DNA from: Planctomycetota bacterium
GTDB taxonomy: Bacteria > Planctomycetota > UBA1135 > GCA-002686595
Assembly (NCBI GenBank): GCA_016714045.1
Contig: JADJNY010000006.1
Location: 310,001-374,000, forward strand
DNA length: 64,000 nt
Direction of reading: 5' to 3'
The position numbers and the translations under genes are program-made. This document shows positions 1-9,848 of the stretch, piece after piece (position 1 is the stretch's first letter; each line of letters begins with the position of its first letter). The notes beneath the pieces were generated by a model. The model saw only the letters and a program-made list of their open reading frames with translations, was not told the DNA's origin and searched no databases.

Positions 1-1794
1 CGGCGTGGGCCGTCCACTCGCTCCGCCGCCCGGCGGGATGGCGCCGCCGGCGCTGCCCGTCGTGCTCCCGTCGCCGCCGCTGCCCCCGACCGGAGGCTCG
101 ACCCCGAGCTGCAAGTTGTGGCGCGCGAAATAGGTCTCGACGACGTCCTCCGCGTAGCCCCACAACGTGAGCGCGGACGGGTGGTACTTCGTGATCGACG
201 CGCCGGTCTTCGTGATCGTCGACGCGTGGAGGTGCAGGCCGACGAACTGAGTGTCGAGCAGGACCGGAGTACGGAGCGTCAGGGTGCAACCAACTTGTGT
301 CGAGCCGGCGAGCGCGAACTCGACCCGGCCCGCGCGGATGGCCGACGTCGTGAACGGCGCGAGCGCGTCGTGCTCGATCCAAGCCTGTACGAGGCCGTGG
401 GTCGGGGCCGGAGCGGACATCTGCGCGAGCCCGGCAGGCGGCGTGAAGACGAGGTCGATCTGGTACTCGTGCTCGGCGCCGACGGGCCCGACGTAGGAGA
501 AGGACTCCTTGACGTGGGTCAGGCTCGGGGCGCGCCCCGTCGCGATCGCGGAGCGATGGACGCGCGTGCCGTGGCGCGCGCGCGAGTGGCTCGGATCCGT
601 GGGCGAACCGACCCACAGGACGTCCTGATCACCGTCTCCGTCGAGGTCGACGACCGCGGCCGCGGCCGCCGCGAACGCGGGGAACTCCCCGTCGGACGCG
701 CCGAGCACCCACCCGAGCCCCGTGGAGGACTCGAAGGCGGTCGCCCCGCCCGTCCGGCGGAGGAGGCGCGCCTTCGCGTTGGAACTCGACGCGAGCACGA
801 GGTCGCCGAGCCCGTCGCCGTCGTAGTCGCCGCTCGTCGTCGCGCTCGCGTTCGCCTGCGGGTCGAGGAGCCCGCCGACCTGCGACCAGGAGGCGTGACC
901 CGAGTTGAAGGCGAAGACCTGGAAGGTCTGGCTGTCCGAGCGCCACGTGTAGACGCAGGCCAGGTCGCGCTGCGCCGGGTTCGTGCTCCCCGCGATCCCG
1001 CGGGAGACGGACAGACCTCGGCGCGCCCCCGCGGGGAACGCATCGTCCGCGGGCAGCACGTTCGAGTTCATGTACCCGAGGTACGTCCCATCCCAGGCGA
1101 GCAGGAGCAGGTGCGGCCCGCTCATCGCGAGCAGTTCAGGAGCACCCGCACCGTCGAAGTCGAAGCCGAGGACCTCGGTCGTGCCCGGGATGACCGCGAC
1201 CGACGGCTGGTCGGTGAACGTCGAGCCGTTCCATTCGAGGCGGAGCAGGGTGCTCCCCGCTGCGTTCGCGGCGAAGACGTGCGTCGAACCGCCCGGCCGA
1301 GCGACCGACCAGACACGCGTGGCGGACTTCCAATCCGACGTCGAGCGCACGTTGGAGACGTTGCGGACCTCGCCCGAGGCTGCGGTGCCTGTGTACTGGA
1401 TGAGGTCGAGCCCCGTGTCCGGGTCGAGCACCAGCACGGCGTCCCGGCCCGCCGGTCCCGCTCCCACGAGCAGGGTCGCGTCGCGGCAGTCGTGCGCCAC
1501 GACGTCGACGAGGTCGAACGAACCGAGGTTGGGCAGGAGGCAGGCGTCCGTGACCGCGTCGCTCGTCCGCATCACGAGGACGTCGGGCTGGTCGTCCGCG
1601 AGCACTCGCCCCGCCTGCATCCGCCCGAACCCGAGGGGCACCGGCGCGGGGAAGGAGGGGAAGCCGGACTCCCAATCCGTCTCGGGCCACGAGAGGAGGT
1701 AGCTGGACTCGGACGTGACGGAGCCGGTCTGGGCCGCGGCCGGAAGAGAGAAGGCCACGGATGCGGCCAGGGTCGAAAGCACGAATCGATGCAT
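1..1794 (-). CDS. Secreted FG-GAP/VCBS-repeat protein (C-terminus outside window)
   Basis: 598 codons are readable from the ATG at 1794 to the window edge, with no stop, so the 3' end is missing. Residues 1-21 form a signal peptide (hydrophobic core LSTLAASVAFSL, then PAAAQ), so the protein is probably exported. Three acidic Ca2+-loop motifs of FG-GAP type are visible: FDFDGAGAPELL near residue 207, GDYDGDGLGDLVL near 322 and DLDGDGDQDVLW near 382. These repeats usually build an integrin-alpha-like beta-propeller on the cell surface. The last visible residues (about 565-595) are a Gly/Ser/Pro-rich stretch that looks like a linker to a further domain. No catalytic domain is visible. A long plus-strand open frame over the same DNA is low complexity and was rejected. 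Confidence 0.8.
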   Translation of the reverse strand, partial: MHRFVLSTLAASVAFSLPAAAQTGSVTSESSYLLSWPETDWESGFPSFPAPVPLGFGRMQAGRVLADDQPDVLVMRTSDAVTDACLLPNLGSFDLVDVVAHDCRDATLLVGAGPAGRDAVLVLDPDTGLDLIQYTGTAASGEVRNVSNVRSTSDWKSATRVWSVARPGGSTHVFAANAAGSTLLRLEWNGSTFTDQPSVAVIPGTTEVLGFDFDGAGAPELLAMSGPHLLLLAWDGTYLGYMNSNVLPADDAFPAGARRGLSVSRGIAGSTNPAQRDLACVYTWRSDSQTFQVFAFNSGHASWSQVGGLLDPQANASATTSGDYDGDGLGDLVLASSSNAKARLLRRTGGATAFESSTGLGWVLGASDGEFPAFAAAAAAVVDLDGDGDQDVLWVGSPTDPSHSRARHGTRVHRSAIATGRAPSLTHVKESFSYVGPVGAEHEYQIDLVFTPPAGLAQMSAPAPTHGLVQAWIEHDALAPFTTSAIRAGRVEFALAGSTQVGCTLTLRTPVLLDTQFVGLHLHASTITKTGASITKYHPSALTLWGYAEDVVETYFARHNLQLGVEPPVGGSGGDGSTTGSAGGAIPPGGGASGRPTP

Positions 1795-1945
1795 GAGTAG
1801 GTCGGTTCCGCGAGGGTAGGCGTGGAGAGGGTTCGACGTTCGCGGTCCGAGGCTCCTCCCCACAGACCCGCAAGGTAGTCGCGGAAAACTCGAATTTCTC
1901 CGTCCGCGGGCGGACGCGCACAACCCCATGCGTGTCGACTCGCGG

Positions 1946-2110
1946 CGGTCGGGAGCGCAAGTGCCGGATGGGACGACCCAGGTCGAAGGGACGCCAAGGA
2001 GCACACGCGCGTGCTCCGCATCACTCGAGCCGCACGAGCCAGGACCTGAGGACCCGTCCTCGCTCGCGCGGAGTTCTATGGGCTCTCAGCAACGAGCGAG
2101 TGGAACGGCG
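1946..2110. repeat. Intergenic hairpin repeat, copy 1
   Basis: First of three copies (others at 17908-18069 and 21425-21492). It fills much of the 421-bp gap between the secreted protein and the MBOAT gene; I see no gene in that gap. It aligns with copy 2 over its full length: CGGTCGGGAGCGC at the start, TGCTCCGCAT at 2012-2021, a hairpin at 2030-2071, then GTTCTATGGGCTCTCAGCAACG. The stem is 16 bp with two mismatches (2030-2045 with 2056-2071), and the loop contains GAGGAC (2048-2053). It lies just downstream of the minus-strand MBOAT gene, so it could serve as a terminator. A second small hairpin (2112-2119 with 2131-2138) follows. Confidence 0.7.
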
Positions 2111-2215
2111 AGAAGGTGCGGGAGGCGCGAGCACCTTCGAAAGTAGTCGCTCCGTAGCGAGCGTCAAGCGGGGAGAGAGTGTGCGCGCCGCGCGAGCCTT
2201 CTCGAAAGCCGCAGC

Positions 2216-3622
2216 TCAGAACTGGAAGTAGATGAACGGCGTCGTCCCCGTCGCCACCCACGGCAGCGCCAGCGCCCATGCGATGCCGTACGCGAGCGCG
2301 AATGCCCAGTCGGGCGCCTTCTCTTCGAGCGGCGCGAGCGTCCGGCGGTGCGCGAGGACGTGCGCGATGAGCAATACGGCCACGAAGGGCGCCCAGCGCC
2401 ACGTGAACGTCTCCGCGGCGTCGCCGCCCGCGCCGAGGAGGTTCTTCCACACCTGCGCCGCGACCCCGAAGTCGGGCGCGCGGAACACGACCCACGCGAA
2501 GAGCACCGCGAGCGGCGTCAGGATCCAACCCGCCGCGGCGCCGAGGCCCGCGAGCGCGCTCTCCCGCGGCACGCGCGCGGTCCACAGGCGGTGGAACACG
2601 AGGTACGCGCCGTGCATCGCGCCCCAACACACGAACGTCCACTTCGCGCCGTGCCACAACCCGCACAGGAGGAACACGATGCCGAGGTTCACGTACGTCC
2701 GCGAGGGTGACACGCGGTTGCCGCCGAGCGGGATGTAGAGATAGTCGCGGAACCAACTCGACAGCGAAATGTGCCAGCGCCGCCAGAACGTCGTGATGTC
2801 CGTCGCGAGGTACGGGAAGTCGAAGTTCAGCGTCAGCCGATACCCGAGCAGCCCCGCGGTCGCGATCGCCATGTCGCTGTAGCCCGAGAAGTCGCAGTAG
2901 ATCTGCACGGCGTAGAGCACGACGCCGATCCAGCTCGCCCAGGCGCCGTACTGCTCGGGGTGTTCGAACAGCGCGTCGACCGTCGGCGCCACCTGGTCCG
3001 CGATGCACGCCTTCTTCACGAAGCCGACGAGGAACAACACGAGCGCCGGCCGCACCGCGACGTCCGTCCAACGGCGCAGCGTGTCGAGCTGCGGCAGGAA
3101 GTCGACCGCGCGCACGATCGGACCGGCGACGAGTTGCGGGAAGAAGGTCACGAAGAGCGCGAAGTCGAGGTAGCTCTTCGCGGGCTTCAGCTCCTTGCGG
3201 TAGACGTCGAACGTGTAGCTCATCGACTGGAACGTGTAGAAGCTCACGCCCACGGGCAGCACGATCTCGAGCGTGCGCGCGCTCATGGGGAGCCCCATCC
3301 ACGCGCTGAACGTCACCGCGGAGTCGACGAAGAAGTTGAAGTACTTGAAGAACCCGAGGATCCCGAGGTTCCCGACGAGCGACACGGCGAGCCACGCCTT
3401 GCGTCCGCCCGGCACGCGCTCCTTCCCGAGCATCGCGCCGATCACGTAGTCGAGCGTCAGCGTCGCGAACATCAGCGCGAGGAACCGCACGTCCCACGCG
3501 CCGTAGAAGACGCACGAACACGCGAGGAGCCAGACCTTGCGCGCCGTGTGACCCTTGAGCCCCCAGTGCACGAGGAAGCACAGGAGGAACAGGACGAAGA
3601 AGCGGCCCTCCGTGAAGATCAT
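2216..3622 (-). CDS. MBOAT family membrane-bound O-acyltransferase
   Basis: 468 residues starting MIFTEGRFFVLFLL. Multi-pass membrane protein of the AlgI/DltB type, which moves acyl groups across the membrane onto surface polymers. The family signature is clear: an N-terminal region with YVIGAMLG and NLGILGFFKYFNFF, the conserved GISFYTFQ-like motif (GVSFYTFQSMSYTFDVYR), DFSGYSDMAI, and the W-R-W-H-I-S-L-S-S-W-F-R-D-Y-L-Y-I-P-L-G-G-N sequence followed by the invariant histidine region FLLCGLWHGAKWTFVCWG. The ATG overlaps the TGA of the upstream gene by 4 bp (ATGA, 3619-3622), which fixes the start and makes the two an operon. The overlapping gene encodes an SGNH-like protein, the usual partner in DltB/DltD or AlgI/AlgX systems. 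The acyl donor and target polymer cannot be read from the sequence. Confidence 0.92.
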   Translation of the reverse strand: MIFTEGRFFVLFLLCFLVHWGLKGHTARKVWLLACSCVFYGAWDVRFLALMFATLTLDYVIGAMLGKERVPGGRKAWLAVSLVGNLGILGFFKYFNFFVDSAVTFSAWMGLPMSARTLEIVLPVGVSFYTFQSMSYTFDVYRKELKPAKSYLDFALFVTFFPQLVAGPIVRAVDFLPQLDTLRRWTDVAVRPALVLFLVGFVKKACIADQVAPTVDALFEHPEQYGAWASWIGVVLYAVQIYCDFSGYSDMAIATAGLLGYRLTLNFDFPYLATDITTFWRRWHISLSSWFRDYLYIPLGGNRVSPSRTYVNLGIVFLLCGLWHGAKWTFVCWGAMHGAYLVFHRLWTARVPRESALAGLGAAAGWILTPLAVLFAWVVFRAPDFGVAAQVWKNLLGAGGDAAETFTWRWAPFVAVLLIAHVLAHRRTLAPLEEKAPDWAFALAYGIAWALALPWVATGTTPFIYFQF

Positions 3623-4761
3623 CGTCCGCGCGCGTCCTTCGCTTCCGCGAGCGCCGCGAACTCGCGCGCCAGCGCTCTCGAGAACTCGCGCGCGCCCGCG
3701 CCGGACAGGTGGCCGGCGTCGTAGCGCGACTCGACCGTGAAGAACTGGGGCCAGCGGTCGGGCTGGTTGAAATCGAAGAGGTCGTCGAGCTTCCCCGCGC
3801 GCTGCAACGCGCGCCGGTCGGGCCGCGGGAGGCGATCGGGGAGCACGACGTAGACCATCTCCGCGCCCGCGGCGCGGACGAGCGCCTGCTGGGCCGCGAG
3901 CGCGGGCAGGTTCAGCGTCGCGACGTCCGGGAGGAGTTCGTTGCCAGCGCGCACTTCCTCGACGCGCTGCGCGAAGCCCGCCGGGTTCGCGACGAGCAGG
4001 CGATGGCGCTCCGCGTCCTTCTCGTCGGCGTTGTCCTCGAACGCGACGAAGCCGCGGCCCTGGTCGAGCTCCTCGGGCGAGAGCATGCGCCGACGGTTCG
4101 CGGTGAGCTCCTCGCCGAGCACCTCGCCGAGGATCGCGCGGCCCTGGCCGAAGCTCGCGACGTTCCACGCGAGGATCTGGACGTGGCGGCGCGCGAGGTC
4201 GGCGCGCCACGCGGGCTCGAAGAGGCCGGCGCCGTCGAGCGCGGGTGCGATCCACGGGTGCTTCTCGCCCCACTGGCGCGCGTCGCTCTCCGCGATCGGC
4301 CACACGGCGATGGAGTGCAGGACATCGCGCGTGCGCTCCGGCGTGTGCCAAAACACCATGCGGCTCGATTCGACGTCGTCGAGCGGCTCGAAGCGCGGGT
4401 CCATCGGGCCGCCCTCGTACAGCACCCAACGGAGCCGCTTCGGCTCGCGCTCGAGCACGGCGCGCAGGATCAGGTCCATCTCGAACGGCCGCACGCCGCC
4501 GACGCCGAGGTTGAACGCGCGGAGCTCCCGGCCCTGCGTTGCGAGCTCCGCCTCGAAGGCGCGCGGGTCGAACGCGCGGAAGACGCGGCTCGAGCCGACG
4601 AACACGACGTCGTGCTCGTCGGCGTGCTCGTCCCACCACCGCAGCTTCGCGGCGAGGCCGTACTCCTCGGGCCACGGCACGAGGCGCCGGACGAACGCAG
4701 CCGTCGCGCCGAAGCCGAGCCCGGCGACGAGGACGAGCGGGAGCGCGCGCGCGACGCTCAT
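3619..4761 (-). CDS. SGNH-hydrolase-like protein, MBOAT partner
   Basis: 380 residues with a single N-terminal membrane anchor or signal (MSVARALPLVLVAGLGFGATAA), so the rest should be outside the cytoplasm. Residues about 50-65 contain DVVFVGSSRVFRAFDP, matching the block I G-x-S nucleophile region of SGNH/DltD/AlgX-type proteins. The C-terminus has SRYDAGHLSGAGAREFS, matching the D-x-x-H catalytic block. The stop overlaps the MBOAT ATG by 4 bp. In known pairs the MBOAT protein exports the acyl group and the SGNH protein transfers it to the acceptor; I infer the same division here. It is not a close match to DltD, so the acceptor is unknown. Confidence 0.75.
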   Translation of the reverse strand: MSVARALPLVLVAGLGFGATAAFVRRLVPWPEEYGLAAKLRWWDEHADEHDVVFVGSSRVFRAFDPRAFEAELATQGRELRAFNLGVGGVRPFEMDLILRAVLEREPKRLRWVLYEGGPMDPRFEPLDDVESSRMVFWHTPERTRDVLHSIAVWPIAESDARQWGEKHPWIAPALDGAGLFEPAWRADLARRHVQILAWNVASFGQGRAILGEVLGEELTANRRRMLSPEELDQGRGFVAFEDNADEKDAERHRLLVANPAGFAQRVEEVRAGNELLPDVATLNLPALAAQQALVRAAGAEMVYVVLPDRLPRPDRRALQRAGKLDDLFDFNQPDRWPQFFTVESRYDAGHLSGAGAREFSRALAREFAALAEAKDARGR

Positions 4762-4866
4762 CGCCGCCCGCCTCCGGACGCGCGACGGGCGCGGCGCGCG
4801 CCCGCCTCGATGCTCGACGTGTTCGCGTTCACGATGCTCGCCGCACTCCGTGCGGGGTGGAGCAGT

Positions 4867-7800
4867 CTACGGAGCGACGAGCCACGTTGCCCGCGCGTGC
4901 TCGGCGGGGATGGCGAAGCCGGCCTTCTCGACGCGCTCGACCGCCGCGCGCAGCAGGGCACGAAACTCGGCGCGGAGCTCCGGCCGCGCCGCCTCGTGCG
5001 CGAGCCGCAGCCGTTCGAACACCTGGGAGAAACGCGCCCCCCCGAGCCCGCGCGCCTCGCGCACGCCTTCCATGACGTCCGCCGCGAGCACGCCGACCGC
5101 GAGTCCGGTTCCCGAGGGACCGACGCGCTTCGCACCGACCAACGCCCCCGCCGCGTTCAGCGTGAGCCAGGCCTCGCGGTAGATGCGCTCGTCGTAGTCG
5201 TCGAACTCCCTCGGCAGGGTCACGTCGAGCTGGTTCCCGAACTCCGGGTCCGCGCGCCGGCGGAGCTCGAAGGTCGCACCGGCGGCGTCGCGCACGCGCA
5301 GCGGCTTCCGGCTCTGCGAACGGAGTTCGGCCGCGAGGTCTTCCTCGTCCGCGTCGAACCGCGCGTCGGCCCAGATCGCGGCGAGGATCTCCGTCAGGTC
5401 GTCATAGCCGAAGAGGTCCGGCTTCGCGCCCTCGAGCCGCTGCAGGACCGCGACGAGCTCGGGGCCGAGCGGCCCGCACGCGTCGTCGACGGGCCGGCGC
5501 TCGGCCGCGCGGCGCGCGGAGTTCGCGATGCGCGTCTTCGCGAGCTCGTTCCCTGCCTCCGCCGCCTTCGCGAGCCACGCACGGCCGCTCTCGAGGTCGA
5601 CATCCGTCCCGCGCCCGCGCAGAAAGGCGTCGGCGCAGAACACCATGAGCTCGGGATCGCCGAGCTCCGCGCCGCGCTCGAAGAGCGGGAACAGGTCCTT
5701 CGCCATCGCGTCCTCGGAGTCGAGCGCGGCGATCGGGCTGCCGTAGCGGTGCGACACGCGGTGCTGGATCGCGAGGCGGACCGACTCGAGATGTCCGGCG
5801 TCGATCGCGCGCTGGAGCGCCGCGCGGTACGCCGTCACCGCGTCGCTCAACTTCGGATCGCGACTCGCCTCCGCCTGGTCCGCGAGCGCGCGGAGCCGGC
5901 GCGCGTCGAGTGCGTAGTAGGTCTGGTCCGCGCGTTCGAGCTCTTCCGGCGTGGCGAGCCCACCGAGGATCCCGCTCGCGAACCGATTCGTGCCCAGTTC
6001 GTCGGCGAAGAGGCTCCACGCGAGCGCGCCAGCGAGGTCGTGCACGCCGGGCTTCGCGACGAGCGTGCGCGCGGCCTGCACGGCGCGCAACGTCGCGAGG
6101 CGCGAGCGCTGCGCCGCATCGCCTGCGGCCGGCACGACGAGGAGCGCGTCGAGCCACAGCTCCTCCGCCGGCTTCGCGCGCGACGGAGCCTGCGTGACGC
6201 CCGCGAGCCGCAGGAACCACGGCTGGCCCTGCGGGAAGCGCGCGGCGTCGCGCTGCGCGTCCGCCCACAGGACGGCGAGGCTCGGGAGCGGCACGACGTC
6301 CGCGTCGTTCTGCGCGAGCAAGAGCGCCTCGCGCGTCGCCGTGCCGGCCTCGAGGGCGGCGAGCAGCGCGGGGAGCTGCGTCTCGCCGAGCCGGAAGCGG
6401 ACCTCGACCCCGAGGGAATCAACGAGGACCTCGCTGAAGTACAGCTCGTGCTGGGGATCGCGCCCGATCGCCTGCGAGACGCGCCGATGGAGCTCGGCCG
6501 CGTGACGCAGCGCGCGGGCGCGGAAGGCGCGCTCCGACTCGAAGACCGCCACCGGGAACACCTCGGCGCCGAAGTCCGCGGCCGCCCACGCCGAGGCGAG
6601 GGCGCGCGTCGGGTCCTTGCGCGTCCCGTGGCCGTTGAGCTCGAGGATCGCGAGCACGGCGAGCGCCCACGTGTTGCCGCGATCGAGCTCCTCCGTCAGC
6701 CGCGCGTACGCGCGCGCGAGGTCGGCGCCCGGCTCCTCGATCCCCGCGGCCTTCAGGTAGAGCGCCGCCGCGTGCACGCGATCGGTCGCGACCTGCTCGC
6801 CCTCCGCGTAGCAGCGCGCGATGTTGCCGATCGCGACGCGGTTGCCGGCCTCGAGCCCCTTCCACCAGTACGACATCGCGCGTCCGCGGTCGCGCGCGAC
6901 GTCGGCGCCCGTCCAGTAGCGGTACGCGACCTGCTCCGCGGCCGTTCCGTGGCCGAGGTCCGCCGCGCGCGTCATCCACTCGAGCGCGCGCGCCGAGTCC
7001 TTGTCGATGCCGAGCGCGCCGCGCGCGTACGCGAGGCCCAGCTGGAACATCGACGGCACGTGGCCCTCCTTCGCGGCCTCGAAGAGCGCGCCGCGCAGCG
7101 CGGTCTCGTCGCGCGCCGCGCCCTGCGCTTCGGCGAGGAGCTCGCACACCATGCCCTTGCCGACGATCGAGCCCTGCTCGGCGATCGCGCGCCACGCCGC
7201 GAGCTGCTCTTCGGGCGTGCTTCCGCTCGCCGGGAGCTTCCACCCGCGCGCGGTGGCGCGTTCGAACCAGCGCGTGCCCTCCGCGTCGTCCTCGCGAACG
7301 CCGAGGCCGTTCCAGTAGGCGTGCGCGAGGTCGTAGCACGCGGCGGCAACGTGGATCTCCGCCAGACGACGCCGCGCGACGAGGTCGAAGAGCGCGGGGC
7401 CGTTGGGGCCGGCCGCGGGCTTCGTCGCGCCGGTCGGAGCGCCCGCGGGCGCGTTCGCCGCCGTCGAGGGCGTCGTCGAGGGCTGCGCGGACGGCGCGGG
7501 CTTCGTCGCGGCCGCCGCCGGCGGCGCGAGGTTCGGTTTCGCGGCGCTCGGCGGCGCGGGAGCGAGCTCGCGCGCCGCGATCGCGGGCCGCGCGCTCCAC
7601 GCCGACGCCGGCGTGCGCCAGCGCAGCGTGAACTCGGGCGCGAGCGCGAGGAGCTCGTCGCCGAGCGCCGCGACGAGTCGATACCGCACGCTCCCGGCGC
7701 CGGGCAGCTCACGCCACGTCGCAAGGTCCTCGCTGACGAACGCGCGACCGTCCTTCGAACGCGCGACGACCTGCGCACCGAGCGCGGCGGCGTCGACGAG

Positions 7801-9537
7801 GTCGGGCGCTCCGTCGAGCGCGCGCACGCTCCACGCGCGGCCGTCCGACGAGCTCGCGACGTGCCCCGCGTCGCCCACCGCGACGAGCGCCTGCGTCGTG
7901 CGCACGATCGCGTTCAACGGAGCGCGCGCGGCGGCGAGCTCGATCGGCTCGAGGGCTCCGTCGCTCGCACGGCGCAGGAGGAGCGCCGCGTGACGTTCCG
8001 CTCCGCGCGCGCCGACGACATACCACGCGCCGTCGTGGAAGAGCGCGCCGCGCAGCTCGCTCGGCTTCATCGCCTGCGTGAACGCGAACGACGTGAAGTC
8101 CGCGGTGACGGCGAAGCCCTCCTCGTCGTTCACGAGGAGCCACGCTCCCCCGCCGTGGAACACGCGCCGCAGGCGCACGCCGCCGAGCTGGGAGAACAGG
8201 CCGTCGTTGACGGCACCCTTCCGCGGCTCGCGCAGCAGCCCCTTCTCGCCGACGAGCACGACGAGCTCGTCCGACGCGGCGACGTCCGAGAACGGCCCCC
8301 ACTCGGCCGGCGGACGCGCGACCGCGACGTCGTAGCCGAGCCCGGGACGCCACGGGTGCGTCTCGCCGCTCGCGTGGAGCTCGAGCACGTCGCGCTCCGT
8401 CGCGCGGCGCACGGGCTCGCCATACGGCTGCAACGGCTGCTCCAAGTCGAGCCGCGCGCCGTCGGGCAGCGACCAACCTGCCGGTTGGAGCTCGACGGGC
8501 GTGCCGGGGATCCTCCGCACGCTCGCCGGCGTGTCGACGTCCGTGCGCGTGTGCACGAGCGCGCCACCGGCGCCCGCGGCGACGACCCACGGCCCCGCGC
8601 GCACCGCCGTGCGCAGCGCTTTGCCGCCCGGCGCGTGCCACACGAGGAGCTCGCCGGCATCGGGGAGCAGGAGCTCGCCCGCCTCCGTCGTGATCACGCC
8701 GTCGTCGAGGCTCGTGAAGACGACGGCCCCGTCGAGCGAGTACTGGAACGCGGAGCGCCCCGTGCCCTTCCAGACGAGGCGCGCGCCGCTCGCGGGGTCG
8801 AGCTCGAGGAGCAGCGTGTCCTGCAGAAGCGTCGCGCGCCGCACGTGCTCCGCACGGTACGGCAACCAACGGTCGGTGAGCGCGCCGGGCTCGCCCTCGA
8901 ACGTGTGCAGGAAGCCGTCTGCTCCGGTCGCGAGCAGGACGAGCATGCCGTTCACGTCGACGAGCGCGTCGAGCACGCGCGTGCCTGCCGCGAGCTCGAC
9001 GGCCTTCCACCCCTGGAAGTCACGCGTGTGCACACGGCCGTCCTCGGCGAGCGCGACGAAGTTCCCGCCGCCGCCGCGCAGCGCGCGCGCGACGAAGCGC
9101 GCGTTGTCGACGGGAGCGAAGCGATCCCCTTCCTCGGCGTGCTCGTGGAGCCCTTCCTTCGTCGCCGCGACGACGAGGCCGCCGGTCGCCGCGACGAGGT
9201 GCGCGGACGTGTCGATCCCAGCGAGGCGCGTCCACTCGCGCGCGTCTTTCGACGCGTACACGCCGCGGCTCGTCGCCGCGTAGAGCACGTAGTCCGAGAC
9301 CGCGAAGCGCTCGATCGTCGCGCCGTCGCACGCGGTGCGCTCCTCCGTCGCATCGATTGCGAGCGTGGCGAGCAGGCCGCCGAGCTGGGTCGGGATCCAC
9401 GCGGGCTCGTCCTCCATCGTCCCGGACTCGTCGGGCTCCTGCGCGCGGACGGCAACGAGCAGCGTGGACATGAGCACGGCGACGAGCGCCGCGCGCGCGA
9501 GGGATCCGAGACACCGAAAGCGGGGCGAGAGGAACAT
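4867..9537 (-). CDS. Large exported propeller-like / Sel1-repeat protein
   Basis: 1556 residues from the ATG at 9537, chosen because it opens a clean signal peptide (basic start, LARAALVAVLMSTLLVAV, then RAQ). Residues about 35-640 resemble repeated beta-propeller blades with sialidase/Ycf48-like phrasing such as VASSSDGRAWSVRALDG and AFVSEDLATWRELPG. An Ala/Pro-rich linker follows at about 650-715. Residues about 730-1000 hold Sel1-like (SLR) repeats, for example CYDLAHAYWNGLGVREDD and PSMFQLGLAYARGALGIDKD; another SLR-type unit (MVFCADAFLRGRGTD) lies near the C-terminus. Such repeats mediate protein contacts; no enzyme domain is seen. The gene faces away from the BlaI operon, across a 311-bp shared upstream region. 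The combined architecture is not one I recognise. Confidence 0.8.
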   Translation of the reverse strand: MFLSPRFRCLGSLARAALVAVLMSTLLVAVRAQEPDESGTMEDEPAWIPTQLGGLLATLAIDATEERTACDGATIERFAVSDYVLYAATSRGVYASKDAREWTRLAGIDTSAHLVAATGGLVVAATKEGLHEHAEEGDRFAPVDNARFVARALRGGGGNFVALAEDGRVHTRDFQGWKAVELAAGTRVLDALVDVNGMLVLLATGADGFLHTFEGEPGALTDRWLPYRAEHVRRATLLQDTLLLELDPASGARLVWKGTGRSAFQYSLDGAVVFTSLDDGVITTEAGELLLPDAGELLVWHAPGGKALRTAVRAGPWVVAAGAGGALVHTRTDVDTPASVRRIPGTPVELQPAGWSLPDGARLDLEQPLQPYGEPVRRATERDVLELHASGETHPWRPGLGYDVAVARPPAEWGPFSDVAASDELVVLVGEKGLLREPRKGAVNDGLFSQLGGVRLRRVFHGGGAWLLVNDEEGFAVTADFTSFAFTQAMKPSELRGALFHDGAWYVVGARGAERHAALLLRRASDGALEPIELAAARAPLNAIVRTTQALVAVGDAGHVASSSDGRAWSVRALDGAPDLVDAAALGAQVVARSKDGRAFVSEDLATWRELPGAGSVRYRLVAALGDELLALAPEFTLRWRTPASAWSARPAIAARELAPAPPSAAKPNLAPPAAAATKPAPSAQPSTTPSTAANAPAGAPTGATKPAAGPNGPALFDLVARRRLAEIHVAAACYDLAHAYWNGLGVREDDAEGTRWFERATARGWKLPASGSTPEEQLAAWRAIAEQGSIVGKGMVCELLAEAQGAARDETALRGALFEAAKEGHVPSMFQLGLAYARGALGIDKDSARALEWMTRAADLGHGTAAEQVAYRYWTGADVARDRGRAMSYWWKGLEAGNRVAIGNIARCYAEGEQVATDRVHAAALYLKAAGIEEPGADLARAYARLTEELDRGNTWALAVLAILELNGHGTRKDPTRALASAWAAADFGAEVFPVAVFESERAFRARALRHAAELHRRVSQAIGRDPQHELYFSEVLVDSLGVEVRFRLGETQLPALLAALEAGTATREALLLAQNDADVVPLPSLAVLWADAQRDAARFPQGQPWFLRLAGVTQAPSRAKPAEELWLDALLVVPAAGDAAQRSRLATLRAVQAARTLVAKPGVHDLAGALAWSLFADELGTNRFASGILGGLATPEELERADQTYYALDARRLRALADQAEASRDPKLSDAVTAYRAALQRAIDAGHLESVRLAIQHRVSHRYGSPIAALDSEDAMAKDLFPLFERGAELGDPELMVFCADAFLRGRGTDVDLESGRAWLAKAAEAGNELAKTRIANSARRAAERRPVDDACGPLGPELVAVLQRLEGAKPDLFGYDDLTEILAAIWADARFDADEEDLAAELRSQSRKPLRVRDAAGATFELRRRADPEFGNQLDVTLPREFDDYDERIYREAWLTLNAAGALVGAKRVGPSGTGLAVGVLAADVMEGVREARGLGGARFSQVFERLRLAHEAARPELRAEFRALLRAAVERVEKAGFAIPAEHARATWLVAP

Positions 9538-9743
9538 GCGTGGATCGATGGATCGGACCGCGCGCTGGAATCCCGAAGGCGCCCCTGCCCGAAGGCCGCC
9601 CCGCGCCCCAACCGGGAGACGCCCGCGTTCGCCCCCCATCACGGCGGGCTCCTTAATAGAGGTGGCGCGACCGAGCCGTCCGGCGCGCGCGGGCATCGGC
9701 GCTGTAAAAGCGCCTTGAACTCGGCAACTCGCGCTAGCGCATC

Positions 9744-9759
9744 TACTACTCGGGTAGTA
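9744..9759. promoter_or_regulatory. Perfect dyad, likely BlaI operator
   Basis: TACTAC, a 4-bp spacer (TCGG) and GTAGTA form a perfect inverted repeat 90 bp before the BlaI-family gene, in the 311-bp gap between two divergent genes (9538-9848). BlaI/MecI repressors are known to bind TAC...GTA-type dyads and to repress their own operon. It lies in a stretch that is AT-richer than its surroundings (roughly 9705-9770), as expected for a promoter. The site could also affect the divergent propeller/Sel1 gene. Nothing else is recognised in the gap. Confidence 0.6.
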
Positions 9760-9848
9760 ATACTGGCCTTCGGAGACGTGGAGCACGCCGCGCGCGCGGT
9801 GCGCACGCGGGTCCGGTCCGGCGCGGGAGCACCCCGCGGAGGTGATCG

